Assembly (NCBI RefSeq): GCF_003688995.1
Contig: NZ_PENI01000004.1
Coordinates: 248,001 to 312,000, forward strand
Source of the DNA: Streptomyces shenzhenensis
GTDB lineage: Bacteria > Actinomycetota > Actinomycetes > Streptomycetales > Streptomycetaceae
Length of the DNA stretch: 64,000 nucleotides
Reading direction: 5' to 3'
The number at the start of each line of letters is the position of its first letter. Positions within the stretch are counted from its first letter, which is position 1. A program made the translations under genes and the position numbers. Under the pieces are notes generated by a model. That model had not been told where the DNA came from. It saw only the letters and a program-made list of their open reading frames with translations, and did no database searches. Shown here piece after piece: positions 27,497 to 36,684 of this stretch.

Positions 27497-28459
27497 GTGA
27501 GGGACACGAAAGAGAGCCGGCTGCTCCTGGTGCTGCTGATCGCCATCGCGTTCGCGCTGATCACGGTGGACATCCGCGGCGGCCAGAACTCCCCGGTCGA
27601 CGGTGCCCGGCAGGCCGCCGCCACGGTCTTCGGCCCGATCGAGAACGGGGTGTCCTCGGCGGTCGATCCCGTCGGCAACGCGGTCTCGGCCGTCCGCGAC
27701 TCCGGCGAACGCCATGACCGGCTCGCCCGCCTGGAGAAGGAGAACGCGGCCCTCAAGGCGAAGCTCGGCAGCGACGACCGTAACCGCAGCCGCCTCAACC
27801 AGCTCGACAAGATGCTGAAGATCGCGGGTGAGGGCCAGTACGGCATCAAGGGCGCCCAGGTCATCGCGATAGGAGCGGCCCAGGGTTTCTCCTGGACCAT
27901 CACCATCGACATGGGCGCCAACGACGGCATCCAGCGCGACATGACCGTACTCAACGGTGACGGACTCGTCGGGCGCGTCACCACCGTCGGACCCGACACG
28001 GCCACCGTGCTGCTCGCCAGCGATCCCGACTTCACCGTCGGCACCCGACTGGAGGGCAGCGACGAACTCGGCTTCGCCTCCGGGCAGGGCGACCGCCCGC
28101 TGCGCGTCGAACTCCTCAACGGCAAGGCGGAAGTGAAGAAAGGCGATCGGCTCGTCACCTTCGGCTCGCAGGCCGACCGGCCCTTCGTGCCCGGCGTGCC
28201 CGTGGGCGTCGTCTCCCGCGTCGACCCCTCCGGCGGCGGCCTGACCCGCACCCTGTACGTCACGCCGTACGTCGGCTTCAGCAAGCTCGACATCGTCGGT
28301 GTCGTCGTCCAGGCCCCGAAGAAGGACCCGCGCGACGAGGTGCTCCCCGCCAAGCCCAAGCCGACCCCGACCCCGACGGTGACCGTCACGGTCACCCCGT
28401 CCGCGGACGCGGCCGGCACCGATCAATATCAGAGCGACACCTCCGATCAGCAGCAGTAG
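27497..28459 (+). CDS. mreC: Rod shape-determining protein MreC
   Basis: Scaffold linking MreB to periplasmic-side wall synthases. It has 320 residues: a short cytoplasmic start (MRDTKESR), one membrane helix (LLLVLLIAIAFALITV), a coiled coil (about residues 72-105, LARLEKENAALKAKL), and the beta-barrel MreC domain (QGFSWTITIDMGANDGIQRD). A Pro/Thr-rich tail (KPKPTPTPTVTVTVTP) follows. The GTG at 27497 was chosen by its fit to family length. mreD begins 13 bp later. Confidence 0.94.
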   Translation: MRDTKESRLLLVLLIAIAFALITVDIRGGQNSPVDGARQAAATVFGPIENGVSSAVDPVGNAVSAVRDSGERHDRLARLEKENAALKAKLGSDDRNRSRLNQLDKMLKIAGEGQYGIKGAQVIAIGAAQGFSWTITIDMGANDGIQRDMTVLNGDGLVGRVTTVGPDTATVLLASDPDFTVGTRLEGSDELGFASGQGDRPLRVELLNGKAEVKKGDRLVTFGSQADRPFVPGVPVGVVSRVDPSGGGLTRTLYVTPYVGFSKLDIVGVVVQAPKKDPRDEVLPAKPKPTPTPTVTVTVTPSADAAGTDQYQSDTSDQQQ

Positions 28460-28472
28460 GAGCGAATCCCCC

Positions 28473-29168
28473 ATGCGCGTCAACCGGATCCTGCTCTCGA
28501 CCGCCCTCGTCGTCGTCGCCCTGGTGCTCCAGGTGAGCGTCCTCGCCCGGCTGCACCTGCCGGGCGCCGTCCCCGATCTGCTGCTGCTCACCGTCCTCGG
28601 CCTGGCCCTGGTCTACGGCCATGTCGGCGGCGCCCTCGTCGGCTTCGGCGCCGGCCTGCTCGCCGACCTCGCGCCGCCCGCCGACCACGCCGCCGGCCGC
28701 TACGCCCTGGTGCTGTGCGTCATCGGCTACCTCGCCGGGCTCGCCAAGCCCGACTACGGCCGGCTCAAGTCGGCCACCGGCTCCATGCTCGTGGTGGTCG
28801 CCGCCGCGATCGGCTCGACGCTGCTGTACGCCCTCGTCGGCGCCCTCGTCGGCGACACCGCCGCCCGCCATGTCGGCCTCGGCGGCCTGCTGTTGACCGC
28901 CGCCCTGTACGACCTGCTGCTGGCGCCGTTCGTGGTGCCCGGCATCATGGCCCTGGCCCGCCGCGCCGAGAACGACCCGCTCGCCGAGCCCGGTTCCGTG
29001 GCCAAGGGCACGGACATCTCCTCCGGCTGGCTCTCCTCCGGCACGGGGCTGCGCCTAGGCGGCCGGCGCGGCGGCCGCGGCGGGCGTGGTGGCCGCGGCG
29101 GTCTGAAGGCCAAGGCCCGGATCCGCACCGCGCGGGTCGGCCGCATCAAGGGGGTCAAGCGGCTGTGA
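28473..29168 (+). CDS. mreD: Rod shape-determining protein MreD
   Basis: Integral membrane partner of MreC; 231 residues. About five hydrophobic segments cover residues 1-165, including LLLLTVLGLALVYGHVGGAL. The C-terminus is unusually basic and glycine-rich, with an RGG-like run ([15 protein letters not shown]) and then KAKARIRTARVGRIKG. The MreD core alone is about 165 residues; the extra tail of about 60 residues could bind nucleic acid or acidic lipid, which is inference. It is translationally close to mreC (13 bp). Confidence 0.92.
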   Translation: MRVNRILLSTALVVVALVLQVSVLARLHLPGAVPDLLLLTVLGLALVYGHVGGALVGFGAGLLADLAPPADHAAGRYALVLCVIGYLAGLAKPDYGRLKSATGSMLVVVAAAIGSTLLYALVGALVGDTAARHVGLGGLLLTAALYDLLLAPFVVPGIMALARRAENDPLAEPGSVAKGTDISSGWLSSGTGLRLGGRRGGRGGRGGRGGLKAKARIRTARVGRIKGVKRL

Positions 29169-29254
29169 CGACACGGCAGTTCGGGACGGGCGCACACAGC
29201 TTCATCGGATATGACACAGACGCACACGGGGAGGGGGCGGCCGGCACAGTGACC

Positions 29255-29366
29255 CACGGCCACCCGTCTCCCGCCACCACCCTCAGCGAAATGGGCTTCG
29301 CCCATGACTAATGCCCACCCGTCTCCCACCACCGCCCTCAGGGGAATGGGCTTCGCCCATGACTAA
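29255..29366 (+). repeat. 55-bp tandem duplication covering the pbp2 ribosome site and start codon
   Basis: Two copies of about 55 bp lie head to tail (29255-29309 and 29310-29364). Each has CACCCGTCTCCC, CCCTCAGSGRAATGGGC and TTCGCCCATGACTAAT. Each copy contains the hairpin ATGGGC-TTC-GCCCAT, in which the first two bases of a start codon are paired. The second copy holds the real pbp2 start (29359). The first copy's ATG (29304) opens a 20-codon frame that stops at TAA 29364-29366, overlapping the pbp2 start in the +1 frame. Confidence 0.85.
29304..29366 (+). CDS. Possible 20-codon upstream ORF overlapping the pbp2 start
   Basis: ATG at 29304, in the first copy of the 55-bp duplication, reads MTNAHPSPTTALRGMGFAHD and stops at 29364-29366. 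The stop overlaps the pbp2 start region, so termination could deliver ribosomes to the pbp2 ATG. It is preceded by the same sequence that precedes the real gene. It may be a translational-coupling leader or merely a by-product of the duplication. Confidence 0.35.
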   Translation: MTNAHPSPTTALRGMGFAHD

Positions 29367-31608
29367 TATTCCGGAGACCGGACGGACCCCGCGGGTCCAG
29401 ATCCGGCTCGTCGTCATCCAGATCCTCGTCCTCTCCCTTCTCGGCACCCTCGGCGGCCGGCTGTGGTACCTGCAGATCCGCGAGGGCGCCGCCTACCAGA
29501 AGGAGGCGTCCGGCAACCACGTCCAGCAGGTCGTGGCGCCCGCGGTGCGCGGCGCGATCCTCGACGCGCGCGGCGTACCGCTCGCCGACAACGAGACCCG
29601 TCTCGTGGTCTCCGCCTCCCGTACGGATCTGCTCAAGCAGAAGGACGACGGCAAGGCGGTCCTCACCAAGCTGGCCGGTGTCCTCGGCATGTCTCCCGAG
29701 GAGGTCATGCTGAAGGTCCGGCTGTGCGACGCCAAGACCCCGCAGCCCTGCTGGAACGGCTCGCCGTACCAGCCGATCCCGATCACCGACGAGGCCACCG
29801 CCAAGCAGGCCCTGCAGATCCGCGAGCGCTCCGAGGACTTCCCCGGCATCACCGCCGAACCGGAGGCCGTACGCCGCTACCCGGGCCCGGGCAAGTCCAA
29901 CACCGCCCAGGTGCTCGGCTACCTCTCGCCGGTCACCGACGACGAGATCCAGCAGGCCAAGGACGGCGACTCGCCGTATCTGCGCTCCGACATGGTCGGC
30001 CGCAGCGGTCTGGAGCGCCAGTACGACAAGGAGCTACGCGGCAAGGCCGGCGTCACCCGCTACGAGGTCGACAACCTCGGCCGTGTCATCGGCCAGGCCG
30101 AGTCCGACGCCGCCGAGCCCGGTGCCCACCTGGTCACCAGCATCGACTCCCGCGTGCAGCGCGTCGCCGAGTACGAGCTGGACAAGGCGATGAAGACGGC
30201 CCGCCAGCAGTTCGACAAGATCACCGGCGAGAACTACAAGGCGGACTCAGGCGCCGTCGTCGTCATGGAGGCCAAGACCGGCCGGGTCGTCGCCATGGCC
30301 TCCGCGCCGACGTACGACCCGAACGTGTGGGTCGGCGGTATCTCCGCCAAGGACTACAAGGCCCTCACCGGGAAGAACTCCGACTACCCGCTGCTCAACC
30401 GGGCCATACAGGGTCAGTCCGCGCCCGGTTCGACCTTCAAGGTGGTCTCCACGGCCGCCGCGGTCGAGGCCGGCTACGCCTGGGACGGTGGCTACCCGTG
30501 CACCAGCTCGTACTCGGTCGGCAACCAGGTCTTCAAGAACTTCGAGGGTGAGAGCTTTGGCCCCATCTCGCTCGGCCGGGCCCTGGAGGTCTCCTGCGAC
30601 ACCGTCTTCTACGGCCTCGCCCACAACGAGTGGAAGAAGGACGGCGGCATCCACCCGAAGAAGGGCCAGCCCAAGGACTACTTCTTCAAGGCCGCCCACC
30701 AGTTCGGCCTCGGCAAGGAGACCGGCGTCGACCTGCCCAACGAGGTCACCGGCCGCGTCCCCGACCGCCAGTGGAAGCAGTCGTACTGGGAGGCCAACAA
30801 GGACGCCTGGTGCAAGAGCGGCAAGAAGGACGGCTCCTACGTCGAGATGATCGCCTACGAGAACTGCCTCGAAGGCAACCAGATGCGCGCCGGTGACGAG
30901 ATCAACTACTCCATCGGGCAGGGCGACACCCTCGTCACCCCGATCCAGGAGGCCGTGATCTACGGCGCCATCGCCAACGGCGGCACCATGTACACGCCGA
31001 CCATCGGCAAGGCGGTCATCAGCGCCGACGGCAAGACCGTCCACGAGATCAAGCCCAAGTCGCACGGCAAGCTGCCGATCAACCAGGCCGCGATCAAGGG
31101 CATGGACGAGGCCCTCGAGGGCGTGGTCACCCGCGGTACCGCCGCCTGGAAGTTCGGCGGCTGGCCCCAGAACAAGATCCCGCTGCACGCCAAGACCGGT
31201 ACCGCCGAGGTCTACGGCAAGCAGACCACGTCCTGGCTCGCCACGTACTCCGAGGACTACACGGTCATCATGACCATCGCCCAGGCCGGTACGGGTTCCG
31301 GGGCCTCCGGTGAGGCCGTCCGCAACATCTACAACGCGATGTACGGCGTCCAGGCCGACGGCTCCATCGACAACAAGAAGGCCCTGCTGCCCACCCCGGA
31401 GAAGAACCTGCCGAAGGTCCGCACGGACGGCACGATCACCTCCCCGAAGATCTCCGACGACCCGGTCAAGGACGTGCTGTCCTCCCCGTCGCCGTCGGCA
31501 CCCGCGGACGGCACCCAGCCCGCGGCGACCACCTCGCCCGGCACGGGCAACAGCAACACCCGCAGACGGCGGCCACGCCGCCGGGGCAGCCGGAGGATGC
31601 TCACATGA
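29359..31608 (+). CDS. Penicillin-binding protein 2 (class B transpeptidase)
   Basis: Cross-links peptidoglycan during elongation or sporulation, with RodA. It has 749 residues: one N-terminal membrane anchor (about residues 15-35, VVIQILVLSLLGTLGG), a dimerisation/pedestal domain, and a transpeptidase domain with active-site SxxK as SAPGSTFK (about residue 357), an SCD triad in the SxN position (EVSCDTVFYG), and KTG as HAKTGTAEV. A Ser/Pro/Thr-rich C-terminal tail ends in RRRRPRRRGSRR. The ATG at 29359 (MTNIPETG) is preferred. An in-frame ATG at 29311 would add 16 residues and lies in the duplicated leader. The stop overlaps rodA by 4 bp. Confidence 0.94.
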   Translation: MTNIPETGRTPRVQIRLVVIQILVLSLLGTLGGRLWYLQIREGAAYQKEASGNHVQQVVAPAVRGAILDARGVPLADNETRLVVSASRTDLLKQKDDGKAVLTKLAGVLGMSPEEVMLKVRLCDAKTPQPCWNGSPYQPIPITDEATAKQALQIRERSEDFPGITAEPEAVRRYPGPGKSNTAQVLGYLSPVTDDEIQQAKDGDSPYLRSDMVGRSGLERQYDKELRGKAGVTRYEVDNLGRVIGQAESDAAEPGAHLVTSIDSRVQRVAEYELDKAMKTARQQFDKITGENYKADSGAVVVMEAKTGRVVAMASAPTYDPNVWVGGISAKDYKALTGKNSDYPLLNRAIQGQSAPGSTFKVVSTAAAVEAGYAWDGGYPCTSSYSVGNQVFKNFEGESFGPISLGRALEVSCDTVFYGLAHNEWKKDGGIHPKKGQPKDYFFKAAHQFGLGKETGVDLPNEVTGRVPDRQWKQSYWEANKDAWCKSGKKDGSYVEMIAYENCLEGNQMRAGDEINYSIGQGDTLVTPIQEAVIYGAIANGGTMYTPTIGKAVISADGKTVHEIKPKSHGKLPINQAAIKGMDEALEGVVTRGTAAWKFGGWPQNKIPLHAKTGTAEVYGKQTTSWLATYSEDYTVIMTIAQAGTGSGASGEAVRNIYNAMYGVQADGSIDNKKALLPTPEKNLPKVRTDGTITSPKISDDPVKDVLSSPSPSAPADGTQPAATTSPGTGNSNTRRRRPRRRGSRRMLT

Positions 31609-32804
31609 CCGGCGCGAACAGCTTCTCCGTCTCCGGATACGGGCCCGAGCGGGCCGGCTGGACCCGCATCTTCGCCCGCGACTCGGTGGCCCGCCGTCTC
31701 GACTGGCCGATACTGCTCGCGGCCCTCGCCCTGTCCCTGCTGGGCTCCCTGCTGGTCTACTCCGCGACCCGCAACCGCACCGAGATCAACCAGGGCGACC
31801 CGTACTACTTCCTCATCCGCCACCTCATGAACACCGGCATCGGGTTCGCCCTGATGATCGGCACCGTCTGGCTCGGCCACCGCGCCCTGCGCAACGCCGT
31901 ACCGGTCCTCTACGGCCTCTCGCTCGTCGGCGTGCTGCTGGTGCTCACCCCGCTCGGCTCCACGGTCAACGGCGCCCACTCGTGGATCGTGCTCGGCGGC
32001 GGCTTCTCGCTCCAGCCGTCCGAGTTCGTCAAGGTCACGATCATCCTGGGCATGGCCATGCTGCTCGGCGCCCGGGTCGACGCGGGCGACAAGAAATACC
32101 CCGACCACCGCACCGTCCTACAGGCCCTGGGACTGGCCGCCGTACCGGTCCTGGTCGTGCTGCTCATGCCCGACCTCGGCTCGGTCATGGTCATGGTCGT
32201 CATCGTGCTGGGCGTGCTGCTCGCCTCCGGCGCCTCCAACCGCTGGATCTTCGGCCTGCTCGCCGCGGGCGCCTTCGGCGCGATCGCCGTATGGCAGCTG
32301 CACATCCTGGACGACTACCAGATCAACCGGTTCGCCGCCTTCGCCAACCCCAGCCTCGACCCGGCCGGCGTCGGCTACAACACCAACCAGGCCCGTATCG
32401 CCATCGGCTCGGGCGGACTCACCGGCGCCGGGCTGTTCCACGGCTCGCAGACCACCGGCCAGTTCGTCCCCGAACAGCAGACGGACTTCGTGTTCACGGT
32501 CGCCGGCGAGGAACTGGGCTTCCTCGGCGCGGGCCTGATCATCTGCCTGCTCGGCGTGGTCCTGTGGCGGGCCTGCCGGATCGCCCGCGAGACGACCGAG
32601 CTGTACGGCACCATCGTCGCCGCCGGGATCGTCGCCTGGTTCGCCTTCCAGTCCTTCGAGAACATCGGCATGACCCTCGGCATCATGCCGGTCACCGGAC
32701 TGCCCCTGCCGTTCGTCTCCTACGGCGGCACATCGATGTTCGCGGTGTGGGTGGCGGTGGGGCTGTTGCAGTCGATCCGCGTGCAGCGCCCCATGTCCGC
32801 CTGA
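31605..32804 (+). CDS. rodA: RodA/FtsW-family peptidoglycan polymerase (SEDS)
   Basis: Glycan-strand polymerase that partners the class B PBP encoded just before it. It has 399 residues and about ten membrane helices. SEDS signatures: NGAHSWIVLGGGFSLQPSEF, VKVTIILGMAM, PDLGSVMVM, and the C-terminal ENIGMTLGIMPVTGLPLPF then VSYGG. The start ATG overlaps the PBP2 stop (ATGA), indicating translational coupling. In S. coelicolor the equivalent gene is called sfr, from memory. Confidence 0.94.
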   Translation: MTGANSFSVSGYGPERAGWTRIFARDSVARRLDWPILLAALALSLLGSLLVYSATRNRTEINQGDPYYFLIRHLMNTGIGFALMIGTVWLGHRALRNAVPVLYGLSLVGVLLVLTPLGSTVNGAHSWIVLGGGFSLQPSEFVKVTIILGMAMLLGARVDAGDKKYPDHRTVLQALGLAAVPVLVVLLMPDLGSVMVMVVIVLGVLLASGASNRWIFGLLAAGAFGAIAVWQLHILDDYQINRFAAFANPSLDPAGVGYNTNQARIAIGSGGLTGAGLFHGSQTTGQFVPEQQTDFVFTVAGEELGFLGAGLIICLLGVVLWRACRIARETTELYGTIVAAGIVAWFAFQSFENIGMTLGIMPVTGLPLPFVSYGGTSMFAVWVAVGLLQSIRVQRPMSA

Positions 32805-32894
32805 AGTCCAGCTCATGCGGTTCACTCGGGTGATGGCGGGAGTTTTCCCGCCATTCACCTCGATCCGCCCCTGCCATCCCGGCCCGGCTGCCAC

Positions 32895-32907
32895 TAGATT
32901 CAATTCA
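32895..32907 (+). promoter_or_regulatory. -10 element for leaderless CYTH-CHAD gene
   Basis: TAGATT at 32895-32900 ends 6 bases before the ATG at 32907. No Shine-Dalgarno sequence is present. Confidence 0.5.
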
Positions 32908-34421
32908 TGGCGGATACGAAGCGCGAGATCGAGCGCAAGTACGAATCCGACGACAGCGGCCTGCCCGACCTGACCGGCGTCGGCGGGGTGGCGAACGTCC
33001 TGGACATGGGCGTCGTGGAGCTCGACGCCACCTACTACGACACCGCCGACGAGCGCCTGGCCGCGCACGCCGTCACCCTGCGCCGCCGCACCGGCGGCAC
33101 CGACGCCGGCTGGCACCTCAAGCTCCCCGTCGCCCCCGGCGTCCGCGACGAGATCCAGGCACCGCTCTCCGACCGCGTTCCGCACGCCCTCGCCGCCCTG
33201 ACCCGCTCCCGCATCCGCGACGCCGCGCTGCTCCCCCTGGTCCGGCTGCGCTCCGCCCGCGACCTGCGCCACCTCGTGGACGCCGACGGCAAGCTGCTCG
33301 CCGAGGTCAGCATGGACGCCGTCACCGCCGAACGGCTCACCGGCGACGGCGGCACCGCCCAGTGGACCGAGATCGAGGTGGAACTCGCCGAAGGAACCGC
33401 CCCGGGCTTCCTCGACAAGGTGGAGAAGCGGCTGCGCAAGGCGGGCGTACGGCCGTCAGCGTCGCCGTCCAAGCTGGCCCGCGCCCTCGCCGACACCGCC
33501 CCGCCGGAGAGCGAGGGCCGCCGCGCGCGGCCCGCGGCACCCGCCGAACCCGTCACCGCGGGCGACCACGTCCTCGCCTACGTCCGCGCCCAGCGCGACG
33601 CGATCATCGAGCTGGACCCGGCCGTACGGCGCGACGAGTACGACTCCGTGCACCGCATGCGCGTCGCCACCCGCCGGATGCGCAGCGCCTTCCGCTCCTA
33701 CGGCAAGGTCCTCGACCGCACCGTCACCGACCCCGTCGGCGACGAGCTGAAATGGCTCGCGGCCGAGCTGGGCGTGGACCGCGACCGCGAGGTGCTCACC
33801 GAGCGCATCACCGCCGCCCTCGGCGAACTGCCCCGCACCCTGGTCACCGGCCCCGTCCGCGCCCGCCTGCGCACCTGGGCGCACGTCAGCCGCGGCGGCT
33901 CGCGCCGCCGGCTCGTCGACGTCCTGGACTCCGCGCGCTATCTGACCCTGCTCGACACCCTGGACGCCCTGGTCACCGACCCGCCGCTGCTCCCGGCCGC
34001 GGCCGGGAAACCGGAAAAGGTGATCGCCAAGGCCGTACGGAAGGACTTCGCCAAGGTCTCCGCGCTGGTCGAGCAGGCGATCGACCTCCCGCCCGGACAC
34101 GACCGCGACCTGGCGCTGCACGAGGCCCGCAAGAAGTCCAAGCGGACCCGGTACGCGGCGGAGGCGGCCACCCCGGCGCTCGGCGACCCGGCCGCCGACC
34201 TGACCAAGGCCATGAAGTCCCTGCAGACCCTGCTCGGCGACCACCAGGACAGCGTCATGGCCCGCCAGACGCTGCGCGAGCTGTCCGTCGTGGCGCACAC
34301 GGCGAAGGAGAGCGCGTTCACCTACGGGCTGCTGTACGGGCGCGAGGAGCAGCGGGCGGCGGCCGTGGAGGCCGAGCTGCCCGAAGCGTGGCGGGCGGCC
34401 GGGGCCCGGGCGCTCGGCTGA
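32907..34421 (+). CDS. CYTH and CHAD domain protein (inorganic phosphate/polyphosphate-associated)
   Basis: A 504-residue cytoplasmic protein. Residues about 1-205 are a CYTH domain. The EIERKYE signature starts at about residue 7, and acidic and basic tunnel residues follow (LRRRTGG, WHLKLP, EIEVELAEG). Residues about 220-500 are a CHAD domain, helical and rich in His/Arg, with the typical VHRMRVATRRMRSAFRSY and LHEARKKSKRTRYAAE. CYTH enzymes hydrolyse triphosphate substrates and CHAD domains bind polyphosphate, so a polyphosphate-related role is likely but unproven. Transcribed alone. Confidence 0.92.
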   Translation: MADTKREIERKYESDDSGLPDLTGVGGVANVLDMGVVELDATYYDTADERLAAHAVTLRRRTGGTDAGWHLKLPVAPGVRDEIQAPLSDRVPHALAALTRSRIRDAALLPLVRLRSARDLRHLVDADGKLLAEVSMDAVTAERLTGDGGTAQWTEIEVELAEGTAPGFLDKVEKRLRKAGVRPSASPSKLARALADTAPPESEGRRARPAAPAEPVTAGDHVLAYVRAQRDAIIELDPAVRRDEYDSVHRMRVATRRMRSAFRSYGKVLDRTVTDPVGDELKWLAAELGVDRDREVLTERITAALGELPRTLVTGPVRARLRTWAHVSRGGSRRRLVDVLDSARYLTLLDTLDALVTDPPLLPAAAGKPEKVIAKAVRKDFAKVSALVEQAIDLPPGHDRDLALHEARKKSKRTRYAAEAATPALGDPAADLTKAMKSLQTLLGDHQDSVMARQTLRELSVVAHTAKESAFTYGLLYGREEQRAAAVEAELPEAWRAAGARALG

Positions 34422-34491
34422 GCGTAGGGGGGAGGCCCCCGAGCGGGTTAGGCTTGATGGTCCCCCCTGTCAGCTCACGAAGGTTCGCGAG

Positions 34492-36471
34492 ATGCCTGCC
34501 GAAGCCGCCGAGGCCGCGGAGTCCGTCTTCCCACAGCTCGAAGCTCTGCTCCCGCATGTGCAGAAGCCGATCCAGTACGTCGGCGGAGAGCTCAACTCCA
34601 CGGTCAAGCCGTGGGAATCCTGTGATGTCCGCTGGGCACTCATGTACCCGGACGCGTACGAGGTCGGCCTGCCCAACCAGGGCGTCATGATCCTCTACGA
34701 GGTGCTCAACGAGCAGGACGGCGTCCTCGCCGAGCGCACCTACAGCGTGTGGCCGGACCTGGAGACGCTGATGCGCGAGCACGGCGTGCCCCAGTTCACC
34801 GTGGACAGCCACCGCCCGGTCCGCGCCTTCGACGTGTTCGGCCTGTCCTTCTCCACGGAGCTGGGCTACACGAACATGCTGACGGCCCTGGAGCTGGCCG
34901 GGATCCCGCTGGAGTCGCGCGAGCGCACCATCGACGATCCGATCGTGCTGGCCGGCGGCCACGCGGCCTTCAACCCGGAGCCGATCGCCGACTTCATCGA
35001 CGCGGCCGTCATCGGCGACGGCGAGCAGGCCGTGCTCGACATGACCCGGATCATCCGCGAGTGGAAGGCCGAGGGCCGCCCCGGCGGCCGCGAGGAGGTC
35101 CTCTTCCGCCTCGCGCGGACCGGCGGGGTGTACGTCCCGGGGTTCTACGACGTCGAATACCTCGCCGACGGCCGGATCGCGCGCGTGGTCCCCAACCGGT
35201 CGGGCGTGCCGTGGCGGGTCTCCAAGCACACGGTCATGGACCTGGACGAGTGGCCCTACCCCAAGCAGCCGCTGGTGCCGCTCGCGGAGACGGTCCATGA
35301 GCGCATGTCGGTGGAGATCTTCCGCGGCTGCACCCGCGGCTGCCGCTTCTGCCAGGCGGGCATGATCACCCGCCCGGTGCGCGAGCGCTCCATCACGGGC
35401 ATCGGCGAGATGGTCGACAAGGGCCTGAAGGCGACGGGCTTCGAGGAGGTCGGCCTGCTGTCGTTGTCGTCGGCCGACCACTCGGAGATCGGCGACATCG
35501 CCAGGGGCCTGGCCGACCGCTACGAGGAGGACAAGATCGGTCTGTCCCTCCCCTCCACCCGCGTGGACGCCTTCAACATCGACCTGGCGAACGAGCTGAC
35601 CCGCAACGGCCGCCGCTCGGGCCTGACCTTCGCCCCGGAGGGCGGCTCGGAACGCATCCGCAAGGTCATCAACAAGATGGTCTCGGAGGAGGACCTCATC
35701 CGTACGGTGGCGACGGCGTACGGCAACGGCTGGCGCCAGGTGAAGCTGTACTTCATGTGCGGCCTGCCGACGGAGACCGACGACGACGTCCTCCAGATCG
35801 CCGACATGGCGACCCGCGTCATCCAGAAGGGCCGCGAGGTCTCCGGCGCCAACGACATCCGCTGCACGGTCTCGATCGGCGGCTTCGTGCCCAAGCCGCA
35901 CACTCCCTTTCAGTGGGCCCCGCAGCTGTCGGCCGGGGAGACCGACGCCCGCCTGGAGAAACTGCGGGACAAGATCCGCGGCGACAAGAAGTACGGCCGC
36001 TCGATCGGTTTCCGCTACCACGACGGCAAGCCCGGCATCGTCGAGGGCCTGCTCTCCCGGGGCGACCGCCGCATCGGCGCGGTGATCCGCGCGGTCTACG
36101 AGGACGGCGGCCGCTTCGACGGCTGGCGCGAGCACTTCTCCTACGACCGCTGGATGGCCTGCGCCGACAAGGCCCTGGCCGTGTTCGGCGTCGACGTCGA
36201 CTGGTACACCACCCGCGAGCGCGCCTACGAGGAAGTCCTCCCCTGGGACCACCTCGACTCGGGCCTCGACAAGGACTGGCTCTGGGAGGACTGGCAGGAC
36301 GCCCTCGACGAGACGGAGGTCGAGGACTGCCGCTGGACGCCCTGCTTCGACTGCGGGGTGTGCCCTCAAATGGACACATCAATCCAAATCGGCCCAACGG
36401 GCAAGAAGTTGCTGCCCTTGACGGTCAAGAACGCGGGTCCTACGCCGGCTTCGAGTGGTCACGCGCACTGA
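34492..36471 (+). CDS. TIGR03960-type radical SAM protein
   Basis: A 659-residue protein of a widely conserved family with a B12-binding-like N-terminal domain (YPDAYEVGLPNQG) and a radical SAM domain. The Fe4S4 motif is CTRGCRFCQAG (CxxxCxxC, about residues 280-287). The C-terminal part has CFDCGVCPQMD, a possible further metal site. The reaction is unknown. It usually stands next to, or fused to, a TIGR03936/DUF2344 protein; here that partner lies 12 kb away at 48.5 kb. The last 35 codons (from 36361) have looser codon use than the body and are duplicated at 37523-37630. The start is ATG at 34492. Confidence 0.9.
   Translation: MPAEAAEAAESVFPQLEALLPHVQKPIQYVGGELNSTVKPWESCDVRWALMYPDAYEVGLPNQGVMILYEVLNEQDGVLAERTYSVWPDLETLMREHGVPQFTVDSHRPVRAFDVFGLSFSTELGYTNMLTALELAGIPLESRERTIDDPIVLAGGHAAFNPEPIADFIDAAVIGDGEQAVLDMTRIIREWKAEGRPGGREEVLFRLARTGGVYVPGFYDVEYLADGRIARVVPNRSGVPWRVSKHTVMDLDEWPYPKQPLVPLAETVHERMSVEIFRGCTRGCRFCQAGMITRPVRERSITGIGEMVDKGLKATGFEEVGLLSLSSADHSEIGDIARGLADRYEEDKIGLSLPSTRVDAFNIDLANELTRNGRRSGLTFAPEGGSERIRKVINKMVSEEDLIRTVATAYGNGWRQVKLYFMCGLPTETDDDVLQIADMATRVIQKGREVSGANDIRCTVSIGGFVPKPHTPFQWAPQLSAGETDARLEKLRDKIRGDKKYGRSIGFRYHDGKPGIVEGLLSRGDRRIGAVIRAVYEDGGRFDGWREHFSYDRWMACADKALAVFGVDVDWYTTRERAYEEVLPWDHLDSGLDKDWLWEDWQDALDETEVEDCRWTPCFDCGVCPQMDTSIQIGPTGKKLLPLTVKNAGPTPASSGHAH
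36370..36432 (+). repeat. Direct repeat copy 1: 3' end of radical SAM gene
   Basis: A 63-bp block (ATGGACACATCAATCCAAAT ... GTCAAGAAC) matches 37529-37591 at 58 of 63 positions with no indels. Copy 1 lies inside the functional gene, which stops at 36471. Confidence 0.85.
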
Positions 36472-36513
36472 GGTGAGCGAGGCACTCGATCGGGTGATTG
36501 AGGCGCTGGCGGG

Positions 36514-36657
36514 GTGAGTGAGGAGGAGGTGGCCGCTGCGCTGGCTGCGGTTGGCGGCGCACGTCCTCGCCCCCCAGCGCCTTCCACCGTCTCTAAAACG
36601 CCGCTGCCAGGCCCCAGAGACGCCTCACAGATCGTCTCCGAGGTGGAGTGGGTTTAG
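36514..36657 (+). CDS. Possible 47-residue ORF, doubtful
   Basis: A GTG at 36514 opens VSEEEVAAALAAVGGARPRP and closes at TAG 36657. Immediately before it a shorter frame reads VSEALDRVIEALAG, stopping at the same place. Both start VSE and end in Ala/Leu-rich helices. They could be remnants of a duplicated small gene. No family is recognised. Confidence 0.25.
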   Translation: MSEEEVAAALAAVGGARPRPPAPSTVSKTPLPGPRDASQIVSEVEWV

Positions 36658-36684
36658 CGATCTCCTCGTGAGAGCCTGGGCGAC

